From Arthrobacter sp. AFG20 (GTDB taxonomy: Bacteria > Actinomycetota > Actinomycetes > Actinomycetales > Micrococcaceae): DNA of 64,000 nt. The position numbers were made by a program, and so were the translations under genes. The stretch is from positions 1-64,000 of the forward strand of contig NZ_PJMC01000006.1 in assembly GCF_002892795.1 (NCBI RefSeq). The letters are read 5' to 3'. Positions 42,671-52,534 of this stretch are shown piece by piece. Positions within the stretch are counted from its first letter, which is position 1. Every line of letters starts with the position of its first letter. A model generated the notes under the pieces. That model worked only from the letters and a program-made list of their open reading frames with translations. It did not search any database and had not been told where the DNA came from.

Positions 42671-45223
42671 CTAGACATCCGCCGCGCGGGCCCGCAGAGC
42701 CCGGGCCACGCCGTCGCGGTTTTCCAGCATCATCCGGCGCAGCGCAGCGCTCTCCTCCGGCAGCGACGCAAGGAACGCGTCTGTCCGGTCCACGGTGGCC
42801 TGGCTGGTCAGCTGCGCCGGGTACAGCCCGACGACGATCTGCTGGGCCAGGGCATTGGTACGCTCGGCAACGATTCCCGGGACTGCCTCGAAGTATTTCT
42901 CCGCGAACGGCTCCAGCAGCCCGGTGTCCAGCACCCGCGTGAAGCCGGCGACGGCCGAGGCCTGGATGGCGTTGGAGAGCTCGCCCTTGACCACGATCGA
43001 CTCCCAGGCTGCCAACTTGGCCTCCGGGGTGGGGATGGCAGCCTTGGCCAGGGCGGCCGCGTTCTGGCCGCTGGAGGTGTTGTCCCGCTGCAGTTCCGCG
43101 TCGATGTCCGCCTGTCCCAGCCTGCCGCCTGCCACGAGGGAGGCCACGAGCTCCCAGCGGAGGTCCTGGTCCACGGTCAGCCCGGCCAGGGTGGCCGAGC
43201 CGTCCAGCAGCCCGGCGATCCGGTCCAGCTGCTGCCCGCTGCGCGCCAGGAGCGCGAACGACTTGATGAACTGCAGCTGGGCGTCGGACCCGCCCGGCAC
43301 GTCCGTGGCCAGTTCCCAGAGCCGGTCGACGGCGGCAACGGTGGTGGCTTCGCGGTGCTCCTCGGCCACATAGAACGTGAGCGTGGTGGCAAGCTGCCGC
43401 AGCTGCACCAGGATTACCGATGAATCAGACTCGGAGGCGATGTTGGCCAGGATCAGGTCGACGTATCCGCGGGCGGGGCTTTCCCCGTCCCTTGCAGCGT
43501 CCCAGGCCGAGCCCCACACCAGCGTCCGCGGCAGGCTCTCCCTGAAGTCCTTCAGGTGCGCCTTGGCGGTGGCCAGCGACTGCTCATCAAGCCGCACCTT
43601 GGCATAGGCGAGGTCATCGTCGTTGAGCAGGATGAGGTCCGGCCGCTTGAGTCCGGCCAGTTCGGGGACCTCGGTGCGTTCGCCGTCGACGTCCAGTTCC
43701 TCACGGTGCACGCGCTCGAGCGTGCCCTCGCCGGTAAGGTCATAGAACCCCACCGCCAGGCGGTGTGGGCGGATGGTGGGCTGCTCGGCAACCGCCGACT
43801 GCAGGATGGCGAATGAGCTGATGGTGCCGTCGGCGTCCACCGCCAGTTCCGGCTTGAGCGAGTTCACGCCGGCCGTTTCCAGCCACAGGCGGCCCCACTG
43901 GTCCAGGTCGCGTCCGCTGGCCTTCTCCAGCTCGACCATCAGGTCGCCGAGCTCGGTGTTGCGCCAGGAATGCTTGGCAAAGTATTCACGCACGCCGGCC
44001 ATGAACTGGTCCGGCCCCACCCAGGCCACCAGCTGCCGCAGCACGGAGGCGCCCTTGGCATAGGTGATTCCGTCGAAGTTCACCTCGACGTCCTGCAGGT
44101 CGTTGATCTCGGCGAAGATCGGGTGGGTGGTGGGAAGCTGGTCCTGGCGGTAGGCCCACGACTTCTCCACCGAAGCGAACGTGGTCCACGCGCTCTGGAA
44201 CTTGGTGTTCTCCACCGCGGCCAGGTGCGACATGTATTCGGCGAAGGATTCGTTGAGCCAGAGGTCGTTCCACCAGCGCATGGTCACGAGGTCGCCGAAC
44301 CACATGTGGGCCAGTTCGTGCAGCACGGTGATGGCCCGGCGTTCCACCTGCGCCTCCGGGACCTTGCCGCGAAAGACATAGCCTTCGAGGATGGTGACCG
44401 CGCCGGCGTTTTCCATGGCGCCGGCGTTGAACTCGGGCACAAACAGCTGGTCGTACTTCTCAAAGGGGTAGGGGCAGCCGAACTGAGCCTCGAAGAACTC
44501 GAAGCCCTGGCGCGTGAGCTCGAAGATGTTGTCCGCGTCCAGGTACTGCATGAGGGACTTGCGGGCGAAGACGCCCAGCGGCACGACGCGGCCGTCCGAA
44601 CTGGTGACATCGCTGCGCGCCGACTGGTACGGCCCGGCGATCAGCGCGGTCACGTACGAGGACAGGCGGGGCGTCGGCGTGAAGTCCCAGACCGAGCGGG
44701 CGCCGCCGTCGGCACCCGGTGAAGTCTCCGCCGGCTCCGGGGTGGGGGAGTTGGAGACGACATCCCAGTGCGACGGTGCCGTGACCCGGAACCTGAAAGT
44801 GGCCTTGAGGTCGGGCTGTTCAAATACGGCGAACATCCGGCGGGAATCGGGCACCTCGAACTGCGTGTACAGGTATACCTCGCCGTCCACCGGGTCCACG
44901 AAGCGGTGCAGGCCTTCGCCGGTGTTCATGTAGGGGGCGTCCGCCACCACAGTGAGCTCGTTGTCCGCGGCCAGCTCCGGCAACTGGATCCTGATGCCGT
45001 CGGACACCCGGGCCGGATCCAGTTCGCGCCCGTTCAGGGTCACGCTGTGGACTTCGGCCGTCACGGCGTCGATGAACGTTGAGGAGCCGGGCTCCGCGGT
45101 GAACCTGACCGTGGTGGTGGAACCGAAGACAGTCCCGCCCCTGGTCAGGTCCAGGCTGACATCGTAGGAGTCGACGGCGATAAGCTCGGCGCGCTCGCGT
45201 GCTTCGGCGCGCGTCAGGTTCAT
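42671..45223 (-). CDS. pepN: Aminopeptidase N
   Basis: M1 family zinc aminopeptidase, 850 residues. The exopeptidase motif GAMENAGAVTI and the zinc site HELAHMWFGDLVTMRWWNDL with the third ligand in LNESFAEYM are intact; the C-terminal ERAP1-like helical domain follows. It releases N-terminal residues from peptides in the cytoplasm. I start at ATG 45223 (MNLTRAEARERAELIAVDSY), the normal actinobacterial N-terminus; upstream in-frame codons to 45379 are not typical coding. Its 3' end is linked to the OsmC gene. Confidence 0.96.
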   Translation of the reverse strand: MNLTRAEARERAELIAVDSYDVSLDLTRGGTVFGSTTTVRFTAEPGSSTFIDAVTAEVHSVTLNGRELDPARVSDGIRIQLPELAADNELTVVADAPYMNTGEGLHRFVDPVDGEVYLYTQFEVPDSRRMFAVFEQPDLKATFRFRVTAPSHWDVVSNSPTPEPAETSPGADGGARSVWDFTPTPRLSSYVTALIAGPYQSARSDVTSSDGRVVPLGVFARKSLMQYLDADNIFELTRQGFEFFEAQFGCPYPFEKYDQLFVPEFNAGAMENAGAVTILEGYVFRGKVPEAQVERRAITVLHELAHMWFGDLVTMRWWNDLWLNESFAEYMSHLAAVENTKFQSAWTTFASVEKSWAYRQDQLPTTHPIFAEINDLQDVEVNFDGITYAKGASVLRQLVAWVGPDQFMAGVREYFAKHSWRNTELGDLMVELEKASGRDLDQWGRLWLETAGVNSLKPELAVDADGTISSFAILQSAVAEQPTIRPHRLAVGFYDLTGEGTLERVHREELDVDGERTEVPELAGLKRPDLILLNDDDLAYAKVRLDEQSLATAKAHLKDFRESLPRTLVWGSAWDAARDGESPARGYVDLILANIASESDSSVILVQLRQLATTLTFYVAEEHREATTVAAVDRLWELATDVPGGSDAQLQFIKSFALLARSGQQLDRIAGLLDGSATLAGLTVDQDLRWELVASLVAGGRLGQADIDAELQRDNTSSGQNAAALAKAAIPTPEAKLAAWESIVVKGELSNAIQASAVAGFTRVLDTGLLEPFAEKYFEAVPGIVAERTNALAQQIVVGLYPAQLTSQATVDRTDAFLASLPEESAALRRMMLENRDGVARALRARAADV

Positions 45224-45424
45224 ACCTGGCAAGGTGGTGCCTCCAGAGGTAAGTGGCGGACAGGCCCGGCCCGCCGGCAGGTGCGCATGATAGTCACGCG
45301 CACGGTTTGCATCACTGTGAAGCCATTGTTTCATTTCGGGGCCGCTTGGCAAGTTGCGTAGCTCACTTCCGTGGCTCAAGTCCGGGGCTCCTTCCCCCGG
45401 GGTCCTCTCCGGCCGGCGCAGGGG

Positions 45425-45430
45425 TAGCGT
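45425..45430 (+). promoter_or_regulatory. Leaderless -10 box of the DUF1648 gene
   Basis: TAGCGT, six bases (TAAGGC), then ATG at 45437. The TAAGG could also act as a weak ribosome site. Confidence 0.45.
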
Positions 45431-45436
45431 TAAGGC

Positions 45437-46453
45437 ATGGGAAAGATCCTCGATGCTGTGGACACCAAGGCGCTGCGGTTCGCGATCGGCTTCCCAGTGT
45501 TGCTCGCCGCCGGGTTCGCGGTCTGTGCCGTGCTGTTGCGGCCGGATCTGCCGGAACCGCTGGCGGTCATGTGGAATAACGACGGCGGCACCGCCTTCGC
45601 CCCGTTCCCCGCCTTCGTGGGCGGCGGGGCCGCCCTGATCGTCATCACCGGCTGGCTGGTGCTGCTGCAGGCCGTGCCGGTGTCGCGGCCCACAGTGATG
45701 CGCCGGATCATGATGGGCGCGGGGCTGGCGGTGAGCCTTTTCGTCACCACCGTGCTGGCGGCCGCGCTCGTAGGCCAGACCGGCGTGGCTGACGCGCGCG
45801 AGTCAAGCGTGGACATGATTGTCCTTGCCTCGGGCAGCGGCGCCGCACTTGCCCTGGGTGTCATCATCGGGTTCGTGTTCAAGGCGGACCAGCAGTGGAC
45901 ACCGGAGGACGACCGCGCACTGCAGCAGGCCCTGGAACTTGAGCTCGACCCTGAGCTTGTCCGGGATTCCGTGCGGTTCTGGGTGCATGCGCGCAGCTCC
46001 GTCTTTGTCATGATCGCCATAGCCAGCCTGTTTCCCGCTTCGCTGATCGCGATAGTCGTGCCGTGGCTCGGAGCGCTGCTCGTGGCGGCCGCCCTGGTGG
46101 GCGCCGCGTTCCTGTTCGCCCGGGTCACCGCGGACCGCAGTGGTCTGCGCGTCTTCCTTGCAGGCATCCTGCGTGTGGTCGACGTCCCCGCCGCCGCCAT
46201 CTCTGCCGCCCAACCGGCGGACGTCCGCGCCGCCGACTACGGCGGGTGGGGCTACCGCAACCACGACGGAACCGCAGCGGTGCTGGTCAGCAGCGGCCCC
46301 GCCGTCGTCGTCCGCAAGACCGACGGCCACAAGCTGGCCGTTAGCGGCGGCAACCCCGACTCCGCCGCCCTTCTCGCCGAGGTCCTGACCCGCGTGGCGG
46401 CAAGGGCCCGCCGCGACGCCCGGCCGCCGGCCCAGGGCGACACGGAGCCGTAA
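45437..46453 (+). CDS. DUF1648-type membrane protein
   Basis: A 338-residue integral membrane protein with about six hydrophobic segments. The N-terminal region, LLRPDLPEPLAVMWNNDGG, is the DUF1648 signature; later segments are SVDMIVLASGSGAALALGVIIGFVF and VFVMIAIASLFPASLIAIVV. The C-terminal part is soluble, with GGWGYRNHDGTAAVLVSSGPAVVV, resembling a PH-like bacterial domain. Function unknown. It is divergent from pepN and followed by rpiB after 123 bases. Confidence 0.85.
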   Translation: MGKILDAVDTKALRFAIGFPVLLAAGFAVCAVLLRPDLPEPLAVMWNNDGGTAFAPFPAFVGGGAALIVITGWLVLLQAVPVSRPTVMRRIMMGAGLAVSLFVTTVLAAALVGQTGVADARESSVDMIVLASGSGAALALGVIIGFVFKADQQWTPEDDRALQQALELELDPELVRDSVRFWVHARSSVFVMIAIASLFPASLIAIVVPWLGALLVAAALVGAAFLFARVTADRSGLRVFLAGILRVVDVPAAAISAAQPADVRAADYGGWGYRNHDGTAAVLVSSGPAVVVRKTDGHKLAVSGGNPDSAALLAEVLTRVAARARRDARPPAQGDTEP

Positions 46454-46576
46454 CTGCCGCGTCACTGCCGGGCGGCTCCCCGCTGGGGCGAAGCGCACCG
46501 AGTACTCTTGGATCTGTTGATTTGACCTGTACCAGCCCGGCCGCGCCCCGGTGCTCATGACTGAACGGAAGCTACC

Positions 46577-47071
46577 GTGACAACAAACCCTGCATTTCCG
46601 CGGGTCCACATCGCCACCGACCACGCCGGCATGGAGCTGAGTGCCCACCTGGTCAAGCACCTGACGGCGAACGGCTATGACGTGGTGGATCACGGACCCA
46701 AGGAATACGACGCCCTGGACGACTACCCCTCGTTCTGCATCAACGCGGCGCTCGCAGTGGTGGCGGACCAGGAAGCAGGGGTCCACGCGCTGGGCATCGT
46801 GCTGGGCGGATCCGGAAACGGCGAGCAGATCGCGGCCAACAAGGTCAAGGGAGTCCGCGCCGCCCTGGCCTGGAACCAGTCCACGGCCACACTGGCCCGC
46901 GAGCACAACGATGCCAACGTCGTGGCCGTCGGCGGGCGCCAGCACAGCGTCGAGGAGGCAACGTCCCTGATCGAGGCCTTCCTGCAGGAGCCCTTCAGCA
47001 ACGACGAGCGGCACGTCCGCCGCATCGGCAAGATCGCCACCTACGAAACCACCGGCGAGATCGTCGAGTAG
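46577..47071 (+). CDS. rpiB: Ribose-5-phosphate isomerase B
   Basis: Interconverts ribose 5-phosphate and ribulose 5-phosphate, linking to gnd in the pentose phosphate pathway; 164 residues. N-terminal VHIATDHAGMELS and DDYPSFC are present. The phosphate/catalytic loop reads GIVLGGSGNGEQIAANKVKGVRAAL, the mycobacterial type, in which the E. coli catalytic Cys is replaced and a Glu serves as acid/base. The start is a GTG at 46577 with CGGAAG upstream. The stop overlaps the GTG of the next gene by one base. Confidence 0.94.
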   Translation: MTTNPAFPRVHIATDHAGMELSAHLVKHLTANGYDVVDHGPKEYDALDDYPSFCINAALAVVADQEAGVHALGIVLGGSGNGEQIAANKVKGVRAALAWNQSTATLAREHNDANVVAVGGRQHSVEEATSLIEAFLQEPFSNDERHVRRIGKIATYETTGEIVE

Positions 47072-47970
47072 TGCCGGAAGGCCACTCCATACACCGGCTG
47101 GCCCGCCAGTTCGGTGACGTGTTCGCCGGTGAGCGGCTGGCTGTCAGCAGCCCCCAGGGCCGCTTTGCCGCAGGCGCCGCGCTGCTGGACGGGCATACCA
47201 TGGTGCACGCGTCCGCCCACGGAAAGCACCTGTTCCTGCACTTCGATCACGCACTGGTGCTGCACGTCCATCTCGGCCTCTACGGGGCCTGGGATTTCGG
47301 CGGGGACAGCCAGTTCCGCGGAGCCTCCAGCATCGGCGCGCCCCGAAGGGTGGGCGAGCGGGAAGTGGCCGGCACTTGCGATACAGCTCCCGCCGAGTAC
47401 ACCGGGCCGCCGGCGCCGGTGGGGGCGGTGCGGGTCCGACTGGTGGGTGACCATGGCTGGGCCGACCTGCGCGGTGCCACCACGTGCGCGGCCATTACCG
47501 ATGCCGAGGCGGCGGCCGTGCTGGACAGGCTGGGCCCCGATCCGCTCCACAACACCGGCGGCAGCAGGGACGACTTCATCCGGCGCGTCCTGGCAAAGCG
47601 GACGCCGCTCGCCACGCTGCTGATGGACCAGAAGGTGATTGCCGGCGTTGGGAATGTCTACCGGGCCGAAGTGCTGTTCCGCGGCAGGATCGACCCCCTG
47701 CTCCCCGGCCGCGCGCTCACCGCGGACGCCGCCGGTCTCCTCTGGGATGACACCACCGCGGTGATGGCCGACGGCGTCCGCGACGGGCGGATCATCACCA
47801 CCACCGCCGGCTTCTGGACCCGGAGCGGCCAGCTTCCGCCGGGGGAGGAGGCGCACTTTGTCTACCGCCGCCACGGCCAGCCGTGCAGGGTCTGCGGCGC
47901 TCCGGTTGCCCTGGCTGAACACGCCGCCCGCAAACTGTACTGGTGTCCGTCCTGCCAGCAGCCCGCCTGA
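47071..47970 (+). CDS. nei2: Fpg/Nei family DNA glycosylase
   Basis: Base excision repair bifunctional glycosylase/AP lyase, 299 residues. After the initiator the sequence is PEGHSIHRLA, giving the catalytic Pro and Glu at residues 2-3. The H2TH region has MDQKVIAGVGNVYRAEVLFRGRIDP, and the C-terminal zinc finger reads CRVCGAP...CPSCQQ. The substrate is oxidised pyrimidines or purines. The GTG start overlaps the rpiB stop. The arrangement rpiB-nei resembles that in other actinobacteria. Confidence 0.94.
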   Translation: MPEGHSIHRLARQFGDVFAGERLAVSSPQGRFAAGAALLDGHTMVHASAHGKHLFLHFDHALVLHVHLGLYGAWDFGGDSQFRGASSIGAPRRVGEREVAGTCDTAPAEYTGPPAPVGAVRVRLVGDHGWADLRGATTCAAITDAEAAAVLDRLGPDPLHNTGGSRDDFIRRVLAKRTPLATLLMDQKVIAGVGNVYRAEVLFRGRIDPLLPGRALTADAAGLLWDDTTAVMADGVRDGRIITTTAGFWTRSGQLPPGEEAHFVYRRHGQPCRVCGAPVALAEHAARKLYWCPSCQQPA

Positions 47971-48002
47971 GCTGACCGGCTGCGGGCGAGAGGCGGCAGG
48001 CG

Positions 48003-49160
48003 ATGACTGACAGGCCGGTACGAGAGTATTCGTGGGCGCAGGTCTGTGCCAGGCGCCTGGAGCGCCAGTGGCTTGCGGCGCCTTCGCAAACCGGTACCCC
48101 GGCCGACATCGTGCGTGCCATGTGCGGCGCGCACGCCCAGGTGATGCAGGCCGCGGAACTGTCAGTGGGGATGCGCGGCACCGGAATTTCCCGGGCCGAC
48201 CTCCGCAAGACGCTCTGGGAGGACGGAACCCTGGTCAGGACCTTCGGGCCCCGGGGCACCGTGCACCTGCTGACCGCCGCCGACCTGTCCCAGTGGACCG
48301 GCGCCCTGGGTACCCTTCCGCCCAACCCGGCGCTGGGGCAATTCCTGACGCCCGGCCAGACGGATGAGATCGTGGCCGCAATTGCAGACGCGCTGCGGGA
48401 CGGCGAGCTGACCGTCGACGAACTCACGGACGCCATAGTCGCCAGAACCGGTACCTGGGCGGCTGAGCCGGTGATGCCCGCATTCCAGACCATGTGGCCG
48501 CGCTGGCGCGCGGCGATGGGGACCGCGGGCTTCAGCGGGGCGCTGTGCTTTGGCGCCGGCAGGGGCCGGGCATCGACATACCGCAGCCCTGGGCAGCTGC
48601 TTCCCGGGTTCCGGCCCGCTGATGCTGCGCCGGCGCTTGGCTGGCTCGTCCGGGCCTACCTGCGGGCATACGGACCCGCTACGCCAGCCCATTTCGCCCG
48701 GTGGCTGGCGGTTCCGCACGAGTGGGCGTCCGGCCTCTTTGATGACCACCGCGAAGGGCTGGCCCAGGTCACCGTGGCAGGGACGCCGGCCTGGGTGCTG
48801 CAGAGCGACACCGGGGCCATCACCACGGAACCTGCGGGCGTCAGGCTGCTCCCCTACTTCGATTCCTATGTGGTGGCCGGCCAGCCCCGGAATCTGCTGT
48901 TCCCGGGCGTGGCAAGTACCCGTGCCCTGGCCAGGGGGCAGGCAGGTAACTATCCCGTCATACTTATCGACGGCGTCGTCAGCGGACTCTGGCACCACCG
49001 CCGTTCCGGAAAGATACTGGAGATCACGGCCGAACTGTTCCGTCCGGCGGGGGCAGCGCAGCTGCAGGAGCTGGCCCAGCAGGCGGAGCGGGTCGGGAAC
49101 TTCCTCCAGTCTGAAGCCCGTCTCACCGTCGGCCCGGTGGATGTCGGGGGCCACGCCTAA
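48003..49160 (+). CDS. Winged helix DNA-binding domain protein (HTH_42 / AlkX-like)
   Basis: A 385-residue protein of the winged-helix family PF06224, relatives of which (YcaQ, AlkX) are glycosylases or DNA-binding proteins. The family core is LSVGMRGTGISRADLRKTLWEDGTLVRTFGPRGTVHLLTAADL. The C-terminal half shows WLVRAYLRAYGPATPAHFARWLAV and RLLPYFDSYVVAGQPRNLLFPG, typical of the group. Whether it is enzymatic here is unknown. GAGAGG lies ahead of ATG 48003. It follows nei2 by 33 bases, so a DNA repair context is plausible. Confidence 0.87.
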   Translation: MTDRPVREYSWAQVCARRLERQWLAAPSQTGTPADIVRAMCGAHAQVMQAAELSVGMRGTGISRADLRKTLWEDGTLVRTFGPRGTVHLLTAADLSQWTGALGTLPPNPALGQFLTPGQTDEIVAAIADALRDGELTVDELTDAIVARTGTWAAEPVMPAFQTMWPRWRAAMGTAGFSGALCFGAGRGRASTYRSPGQLLPGFRPADAAPALGWLVRAYLRAYGPATPAHFARWLAVPHEWASGLFDDHREGLAQVTVAGTPAWVLQSDTGAITTEPAGVRLLPYFDSYVVAGQPRNLLFPGVASTRALARGQAGNYPVILIDGVVSGLWHHRRSGKILEITAELFRPAGAAQLQELAQQAERVGNFLQSEARLTVGPVDVGGHA

Positions 49161-49188
49161 GCCCCGGGCCCCGTCGGGGCTTAACGCA

Positions 49189-49216
49189 AAAGAGGCCCCT
49201 CATAGGGGGCCTCTTT
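49189..49216. terminator. Bidirectional terminator
   Basis: AAAGAGGCCCC (49189-49199) pairs with GGGGCCTCTTT (49206-49216). It ends the winged-helix gene on the plus strand and tRNA-Gly on the minus strand. Confidence 0.88.
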
Positions 49217-49220
49217 GGTG

Positions 49221-49294
49221 TGGAGGGGACGACGGGAATCGAACCCGCGTAATCAGTTTGGAAGACTGAGGCTTTACCATTAAGCTACGTCCCC
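49221..49294 (-). tRNA. tRNA-Gly (anticodon TCC), CCA encoded
   Basis: Acceptor GGGGACG with CGTCCCC, D-arm AGCTTAATGGTAAAGC, anticodon loop CTTCCAA (anticodon TCC), T-arm GGTTCGATTCC, discriminator T followed by genomic CCA, unlike the other four tRNAs here. Confidence 0.96.
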
Positions 49295-49432
49295 GAGGAA
49301 AGCGCTCCGGCGTATTGGCCTTGGGCTTTTCTTCGGCGGCTGTTCAAGCCGGATATAACTAAACCTAATTCATGTCCCAACTGTCAAATGTGCAAACGCG
49401 GCGGGGATGAACGTAGACTGTCCTGTGCATTA

Positions 49433-49507
49433 CGGGGTGTAGCTCAGCTTGGCTAGAGCGCCTGCTTTGGGAGCAGGAAGTCGCAGGTTCAAATCCTGTC
49501 ACCCCGA
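49433..49507 (+). tRNA. tRNA-Pro (anticodon TGG)
   Basis: Acceptor CGGGGTG with CACCCCG, anticodon stem CCTGC/GCAGG with loop TTTGGGA (anticodon TGG), T-arm GGTTCAAATCC. Discriminator A; CCA not encoded. It lies 79 bases before trigger factor. Confidence 0.97.
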
Positions 49508-49586
49508 CTCTGCGGCCCGGGCCCCAGGCCTGGTCACAACAACGCGTTTGCAGAACCCATCCAACAAAACCAGGAGTACTTAGACC

Positions 49587-50978
49587 GTGAAGAGCGCTGT
49601 CGAGAACCTCACCCCCACGCGGGTCAAGCTCAATGTTGAGGTCCCCTTTGAGGAATTGAAGCCCAGCATCGACGAGGCATACAAGACTGTTGCTTCGCAG
49701 ATCCAGGTCCCTGGCTTCCGTAAGGGCAAGGTTCCCGCCAAGCTGATCGACCAGCGCGTCGGCCGCGGATACGTCCTGGAGACCGCCATCAACGAGGGCC
49801 TTAACGGCTGGTACCAGGCTGCAGTCCAGGAGTCCGGCATCCACCCCCTGAGCCGTCCCGAGGTTGAGATCACCGAGGTTCCGGATCCTTCCGCCACCGA
49901 TGGTGAGCTGAAGTTCCAGGCCGAGGTTGACGTCCGCCCCGAGATTGAACTGCCCGACTACGCCGGGATCAAGGTTGAGGTTGCCGCGGCAGAGTCCTCT
50001 GACGCCGACGTCGACAAGGCCCTGGACGAACTGCGCGGCCGCTTCGGCACGCTCAAGTCCGTGGAGCGCCCGGCAGCTGACGGCGACTTCCTGAGCATCG
50101 ACATCACGGCGAGCATCGACGGCGCCGAGGTTGACTCCGCAACCGGGCTGTCCTACCAGGTTGGCGCCGGCACCATGCTTGAGGGTATGGACGAGGCCGT
50201 CACCGGCCTGAGCGCCGACGAGGACGCCATCTTCGACACCACCCTCGTGGGCGGCGACCACGCCGGCGAAGCCGCGCAGGTCAAGGTTGTCGTCAAGTCC
50301 GTCAAGGAGCGCGAGCTGCCCGAGGCGAACGACGACTTCGCCCAGCTGGCCTCCGAGTTCGACACGCTGGCCGAACTGCGCGAAGACCTCGCCAAGCAGG
50401 CCGCGGACTCCAAGGTCGTGGAGCAGGGGGTCGAGGCACGCGACAAGGTCCTGGACAAGCTCGTTGAGCTGGTTGAGGTTCCCGTTCCGGAGTCCGTCGT
50501 CGAAGAGCAGCTCGAGCAGCACTTCAAGGCCGAGAACTCCCACGGTGAAGGCGAGCACGACACCGAAGAGCACCGCGCCGAGGTCAAGGCCAACACCGAG
50601 CGTGCCTTCCAGAACGAGATCATCCTCGACGCCATCGCCGAGAAGGAAGAAGTAGGCGTCAGCCAGAACGAGCTGATCGACTACATCGTCACCACCGCCA
50701 GCCAGTACGGCATGGACCCGAACCAGTTCGCCCAGATCATCGACCAGAGCGGCCAGGTTCCCATGATGGTCTCCGAGGTCCGACGCCGCAAGGCACTGGC
50801 CGTCGTCCTGGGCCAGGCCGAGGTTACCGACTCCGAGGGCAACAAGGTTGACCTGAGCGACTTCGTCCGCCCCGGCGGCGAAGAGGCTCCCGCCGTCGAA
50901 GCCGAAGCAGAAACCGAAGCTGAAGAGGCAGCCGGCGAGACCGTCGCGAACGACGATCCCGCGGCCGTGAAGTTCTAG
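49587..50978 (+). CDS. tig: Trigger factor
   Basis: Ribosome-associated chaperone with peptidyl-prolyl isomerase activity, 463 residues. The ribosome-binding signature is [13 protein letters not shown]; the FKBP domain follows ([33 protein letters not shown]), and the C-terminal helical domain includes [20 protein letters not shown]. The tail is very acidic ([14 protein letters not shown]). The start is a GTG after an AGGAG at 49572-49576. Downstream clpP1-clpP2-clpX continues the folding and proteolysis cluster common to most bacteria. Confidence 0.97.
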   Translation: MKSAVENLTPTRVKLNVEVPFEELKPSIDEAYKTVASQIQVPGFRKGKVPAKLIDQRVGRGYVLETAINEGLNGWYQAAVQESGIHPLSRPEVEITEVPDPSATDGELKFQAEVDVRPEIELPDYAGIKVEVAAAESSDADVDKALDELRGRFGTLKSVERPAADGDFLSIDITASIDGAEVDSATGLSYQVGAGTMLEGMDEAVTGLSADEDAIFDTTLVGGDHAGEAAQVKVVVKSVKERELPEANDDFAQLASEFDTLAELREDLAKQAADSKVVEQGVEARDKVLDKLVELVEVPVPESVVEEQLEQHFKAENSHGEGEHDTEEHRAEVKANTERAFQNEIILDAIAEKEEVGVSQNELIDYIVTTASQYGMDPNQFAQIIDQSGQVPMMVSEVRRRKALAVVLGQAEVTDSEGNKVDLSDFVRPGGEEAPAVEAEAETEAEEAAGETVANDDPAAVKF

Positions 50979-50999
50979 CAGCAGCACGCATCAGCGACG

Positions 51000-51031
51000 C
51001 CAGCCCCCGGGTCCTCGGATCCGGGGGCTGG
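51000..51031 (+). terminator. GC-rich hairpin after tig
   Basis: CCAGCCCCCGG (51000-51010) pairs with CCGGGGGCTGG (51021-51031); ten-base loop, no T-run. Confidence 0.75.
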
Positions 51032-51071
51032 CGCGTTAACGGCCGGTGTACAGCTCCTGCGGGCAATCGTG

Positions 51072-51085
51072 CGCCGTCAGCGAAC
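51072..51085. promoter_or_regulatory. Candidate ClgR box upstream of clpP1
   Basis: CGCCGTCAGCGAAC fits, with one mismatch, the CGCYNANRGCG core that ClgR uses in corynebacteria and mycobacteria to activate clpP1P2. A TAGTGT box (51124-51129) lies about 40 bases downstream. Confidence 0.5.
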
Positions 51086-51141
51086 AGCGCGATTCCGACG
51101 AACAAATCCGCTCCGAAAGCGGTTAGTGTCCAAGTAGTGAA

Positions 51142-51167
51142 GTTCAGTGATGTCGTTCAGTGATGTC
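51142..51167. repeat. 13-bp perfect tandem duplication
   Basis: GTTCAGTGATGTC occurs twice back to back, in the clpP1 leader, 28 bases before the start codon. Confidence 0.85.
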
Positions 51168-51194
51168 ACCGTCACCAGCGAGAGGTAAGTACAT

Positions 51195-51836
51195 ATGTCA
51201 CAGCAAGCAGCGGCCCCCCGCATGGCAACCGTCGATCCTGCAGCCCAGGATAACTACATCTACAACCGCCTGCTGAAAGAGCGCATCATCTGGCTTGGTT
51301 CCGAGGTCCGCGACGAGAACGCGAACGCCATCTGCTCACAGCTGCTGCTGCTTTCCGCCGAGGATCCCAACAAGGACATCTACCTCTACATCAACTCTCC
51401 CGGCGGCTCGGTGACGGCCGGCATGGCCATCTACGACACCATGCAGTTCATCCCCAACGACGTCGTCACCGTCGCCACCGGCCTCGCGGCCTCCATGGGA
51501 CAGTTCCTGCTGTCCTCCGGCACCAAGGGCAAGCGCTACGCCACTCCGAACGCCCGTATCCTGATGCACCAGCCCTCAGGCGGAATCGGCGGAACGGCTT
51601 CGGACATCAAGATCCAGGCCGAGCTGATCCTCCACATGAAGAAGGTCATGGCTGAGCTCACGGCGGACCAGACCGGCCAGAGCGTGGAAACCATCCTCAA
51701 GGACAACGACCGCGACAAGTGGTTCACGGCCCCCGAAGCGCTGGAATACGGCTTCTTCGACAAGATCTCGGCGCACGCAGGTTCTGTCGCCGGCGGCGGC
51801 GGAACCCAGAACGCTTCATCTAACGGCCAGAGCTAA
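51195..51836 (+). CDS. clpP1: ATP-dependent Clp protease proteolytic subunit 1
   Basis: Serine protease subunit, 213 residues. Catalytic Ser in [16 protein letters not shown], His in [12 protein letters not shown], Asp in [20 protein letters not shown]. In actinobacteria ClpP1 and ClpP2 make a mixed two-ring tetradecamer that works with ClpX or ClpC. A short N-terminal propeptide ([12 protein letters not shown]) is likely removed; the Gly/Ser-rich C-terminal tail [14 protein letters not shown] is unusual in length. GAGAGG precedes the ATG. Followed by clpP2 after 38 bases. Confidence 0.96.
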   Translation: MSQQAAAPRMATVDPAAQDNYIYNRLLKERIIWLGSEVRDENANAICSQLLLLSAEDPNKDIYLYINSPGGSVTAGMAIYDTMQFIPNDVVTVATGLAASMGQFLLSSGTKGKRYATPNARILMHQPSGGIGGTASDIKIQAELILHMKKVMAELTADQTGQSVETILKDNDRDKWFTAPEALEYGFFDKISAHAGSVAGGGGTQNASSNGQS

Positions 51837-51874
51837 CCGGCATCAAGACAGAACTGAATCCAGGAGCAAAGAAC

Positions 51875-52534
51875 ATGAACTACAATTTCGGGTCGTCTGC
51901 CGGTAACCTGCCGACAAGCCGCTACGTGCTGCCGCAGTTCGAGGAGCGCACGCCGTATGGCTTCAAGCGCCAGGACCCCTACACCAAGCTCTTTGAAGAC
52001 CGCATTATCTTCCTCGGTGTCCAGGTGGACGACGCCTCTGCTGACGACGTCATGGCGCAGCTGCTGGTGCTGGAGTCCACGGACCCGGACCGCGACATCA
52101 CCATTTACATCAACTCGCCAGGCGGCTCCTTCACCGCCATGACGGCGATTTACGACACCATGCAGTACATCCGTCCGGAAATCCAGACCGTGTGCCTGGG
52201 CCAGGCCGCAAGTGCTGCGGCCGTCCTGCTGGCCGCGGGAACGCCGGGCAAGCGCCTCGCGCTGCCCAACGCCCGCGTCCTGATCCACCAGCCGGCACTG
52301 TCCGGCGGCCAGGGCGGACAGGCATCCGACCTGGAGATCCAGGCGGCCGAAGTCATGCGCATGCGGACCTGGCTGGAGGATACCCTGGCCAAGCACTCCG
52401 GCCGGACGCCAGAACAGGTCAACAACGACATCGAGCGCGACAAGATCCTCACCGCCGCTGAGGCGCAGAACTACGGCCTGATTGACCAGGTCCTCGATTC
52501 CCGCAAGATCAAGCCGCAGGCACTTGCCCGCTAA
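51875..52534 (+). CDS. clpP2: ATP-dependent Clp protease proteolytic subunit 2
   Basis: Second ClpP subunit, 219 residues. Ser in [16 protein letters not shown], His in [14 protein letters not shown], Asp in [18 protein letters not shown]. The N-terminal region [23 protein letters not shown] is a longer propeptide-like stretch, as in mycobacterial ClpP2. It partners with ClpP1, with which it forms an operon; the hairpin GCGGTT/AACCGC (52577-52598) after it may be a weak terminator before clpX. Confidence 0.96.
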   Translation: MNYNFGSSAGNLPTSRYVLPQFEERTPYGFKRQDPYTKLFEDRIIFLGVQVDDASADDVMAQLLVLESTDPDRDITIYINSPGGSFTAMTAIYDTMQYIRPEIQTVCLGQAASAAAVLLAAGTPGKRLALPNARVLIHQPALSGGQGGQASDLEIQAAEVMRMRTWLEDTLAKHSGRTPEQVNNDIERDKILTAAEAQNYGLIDQVLDSRKIKPQALAR

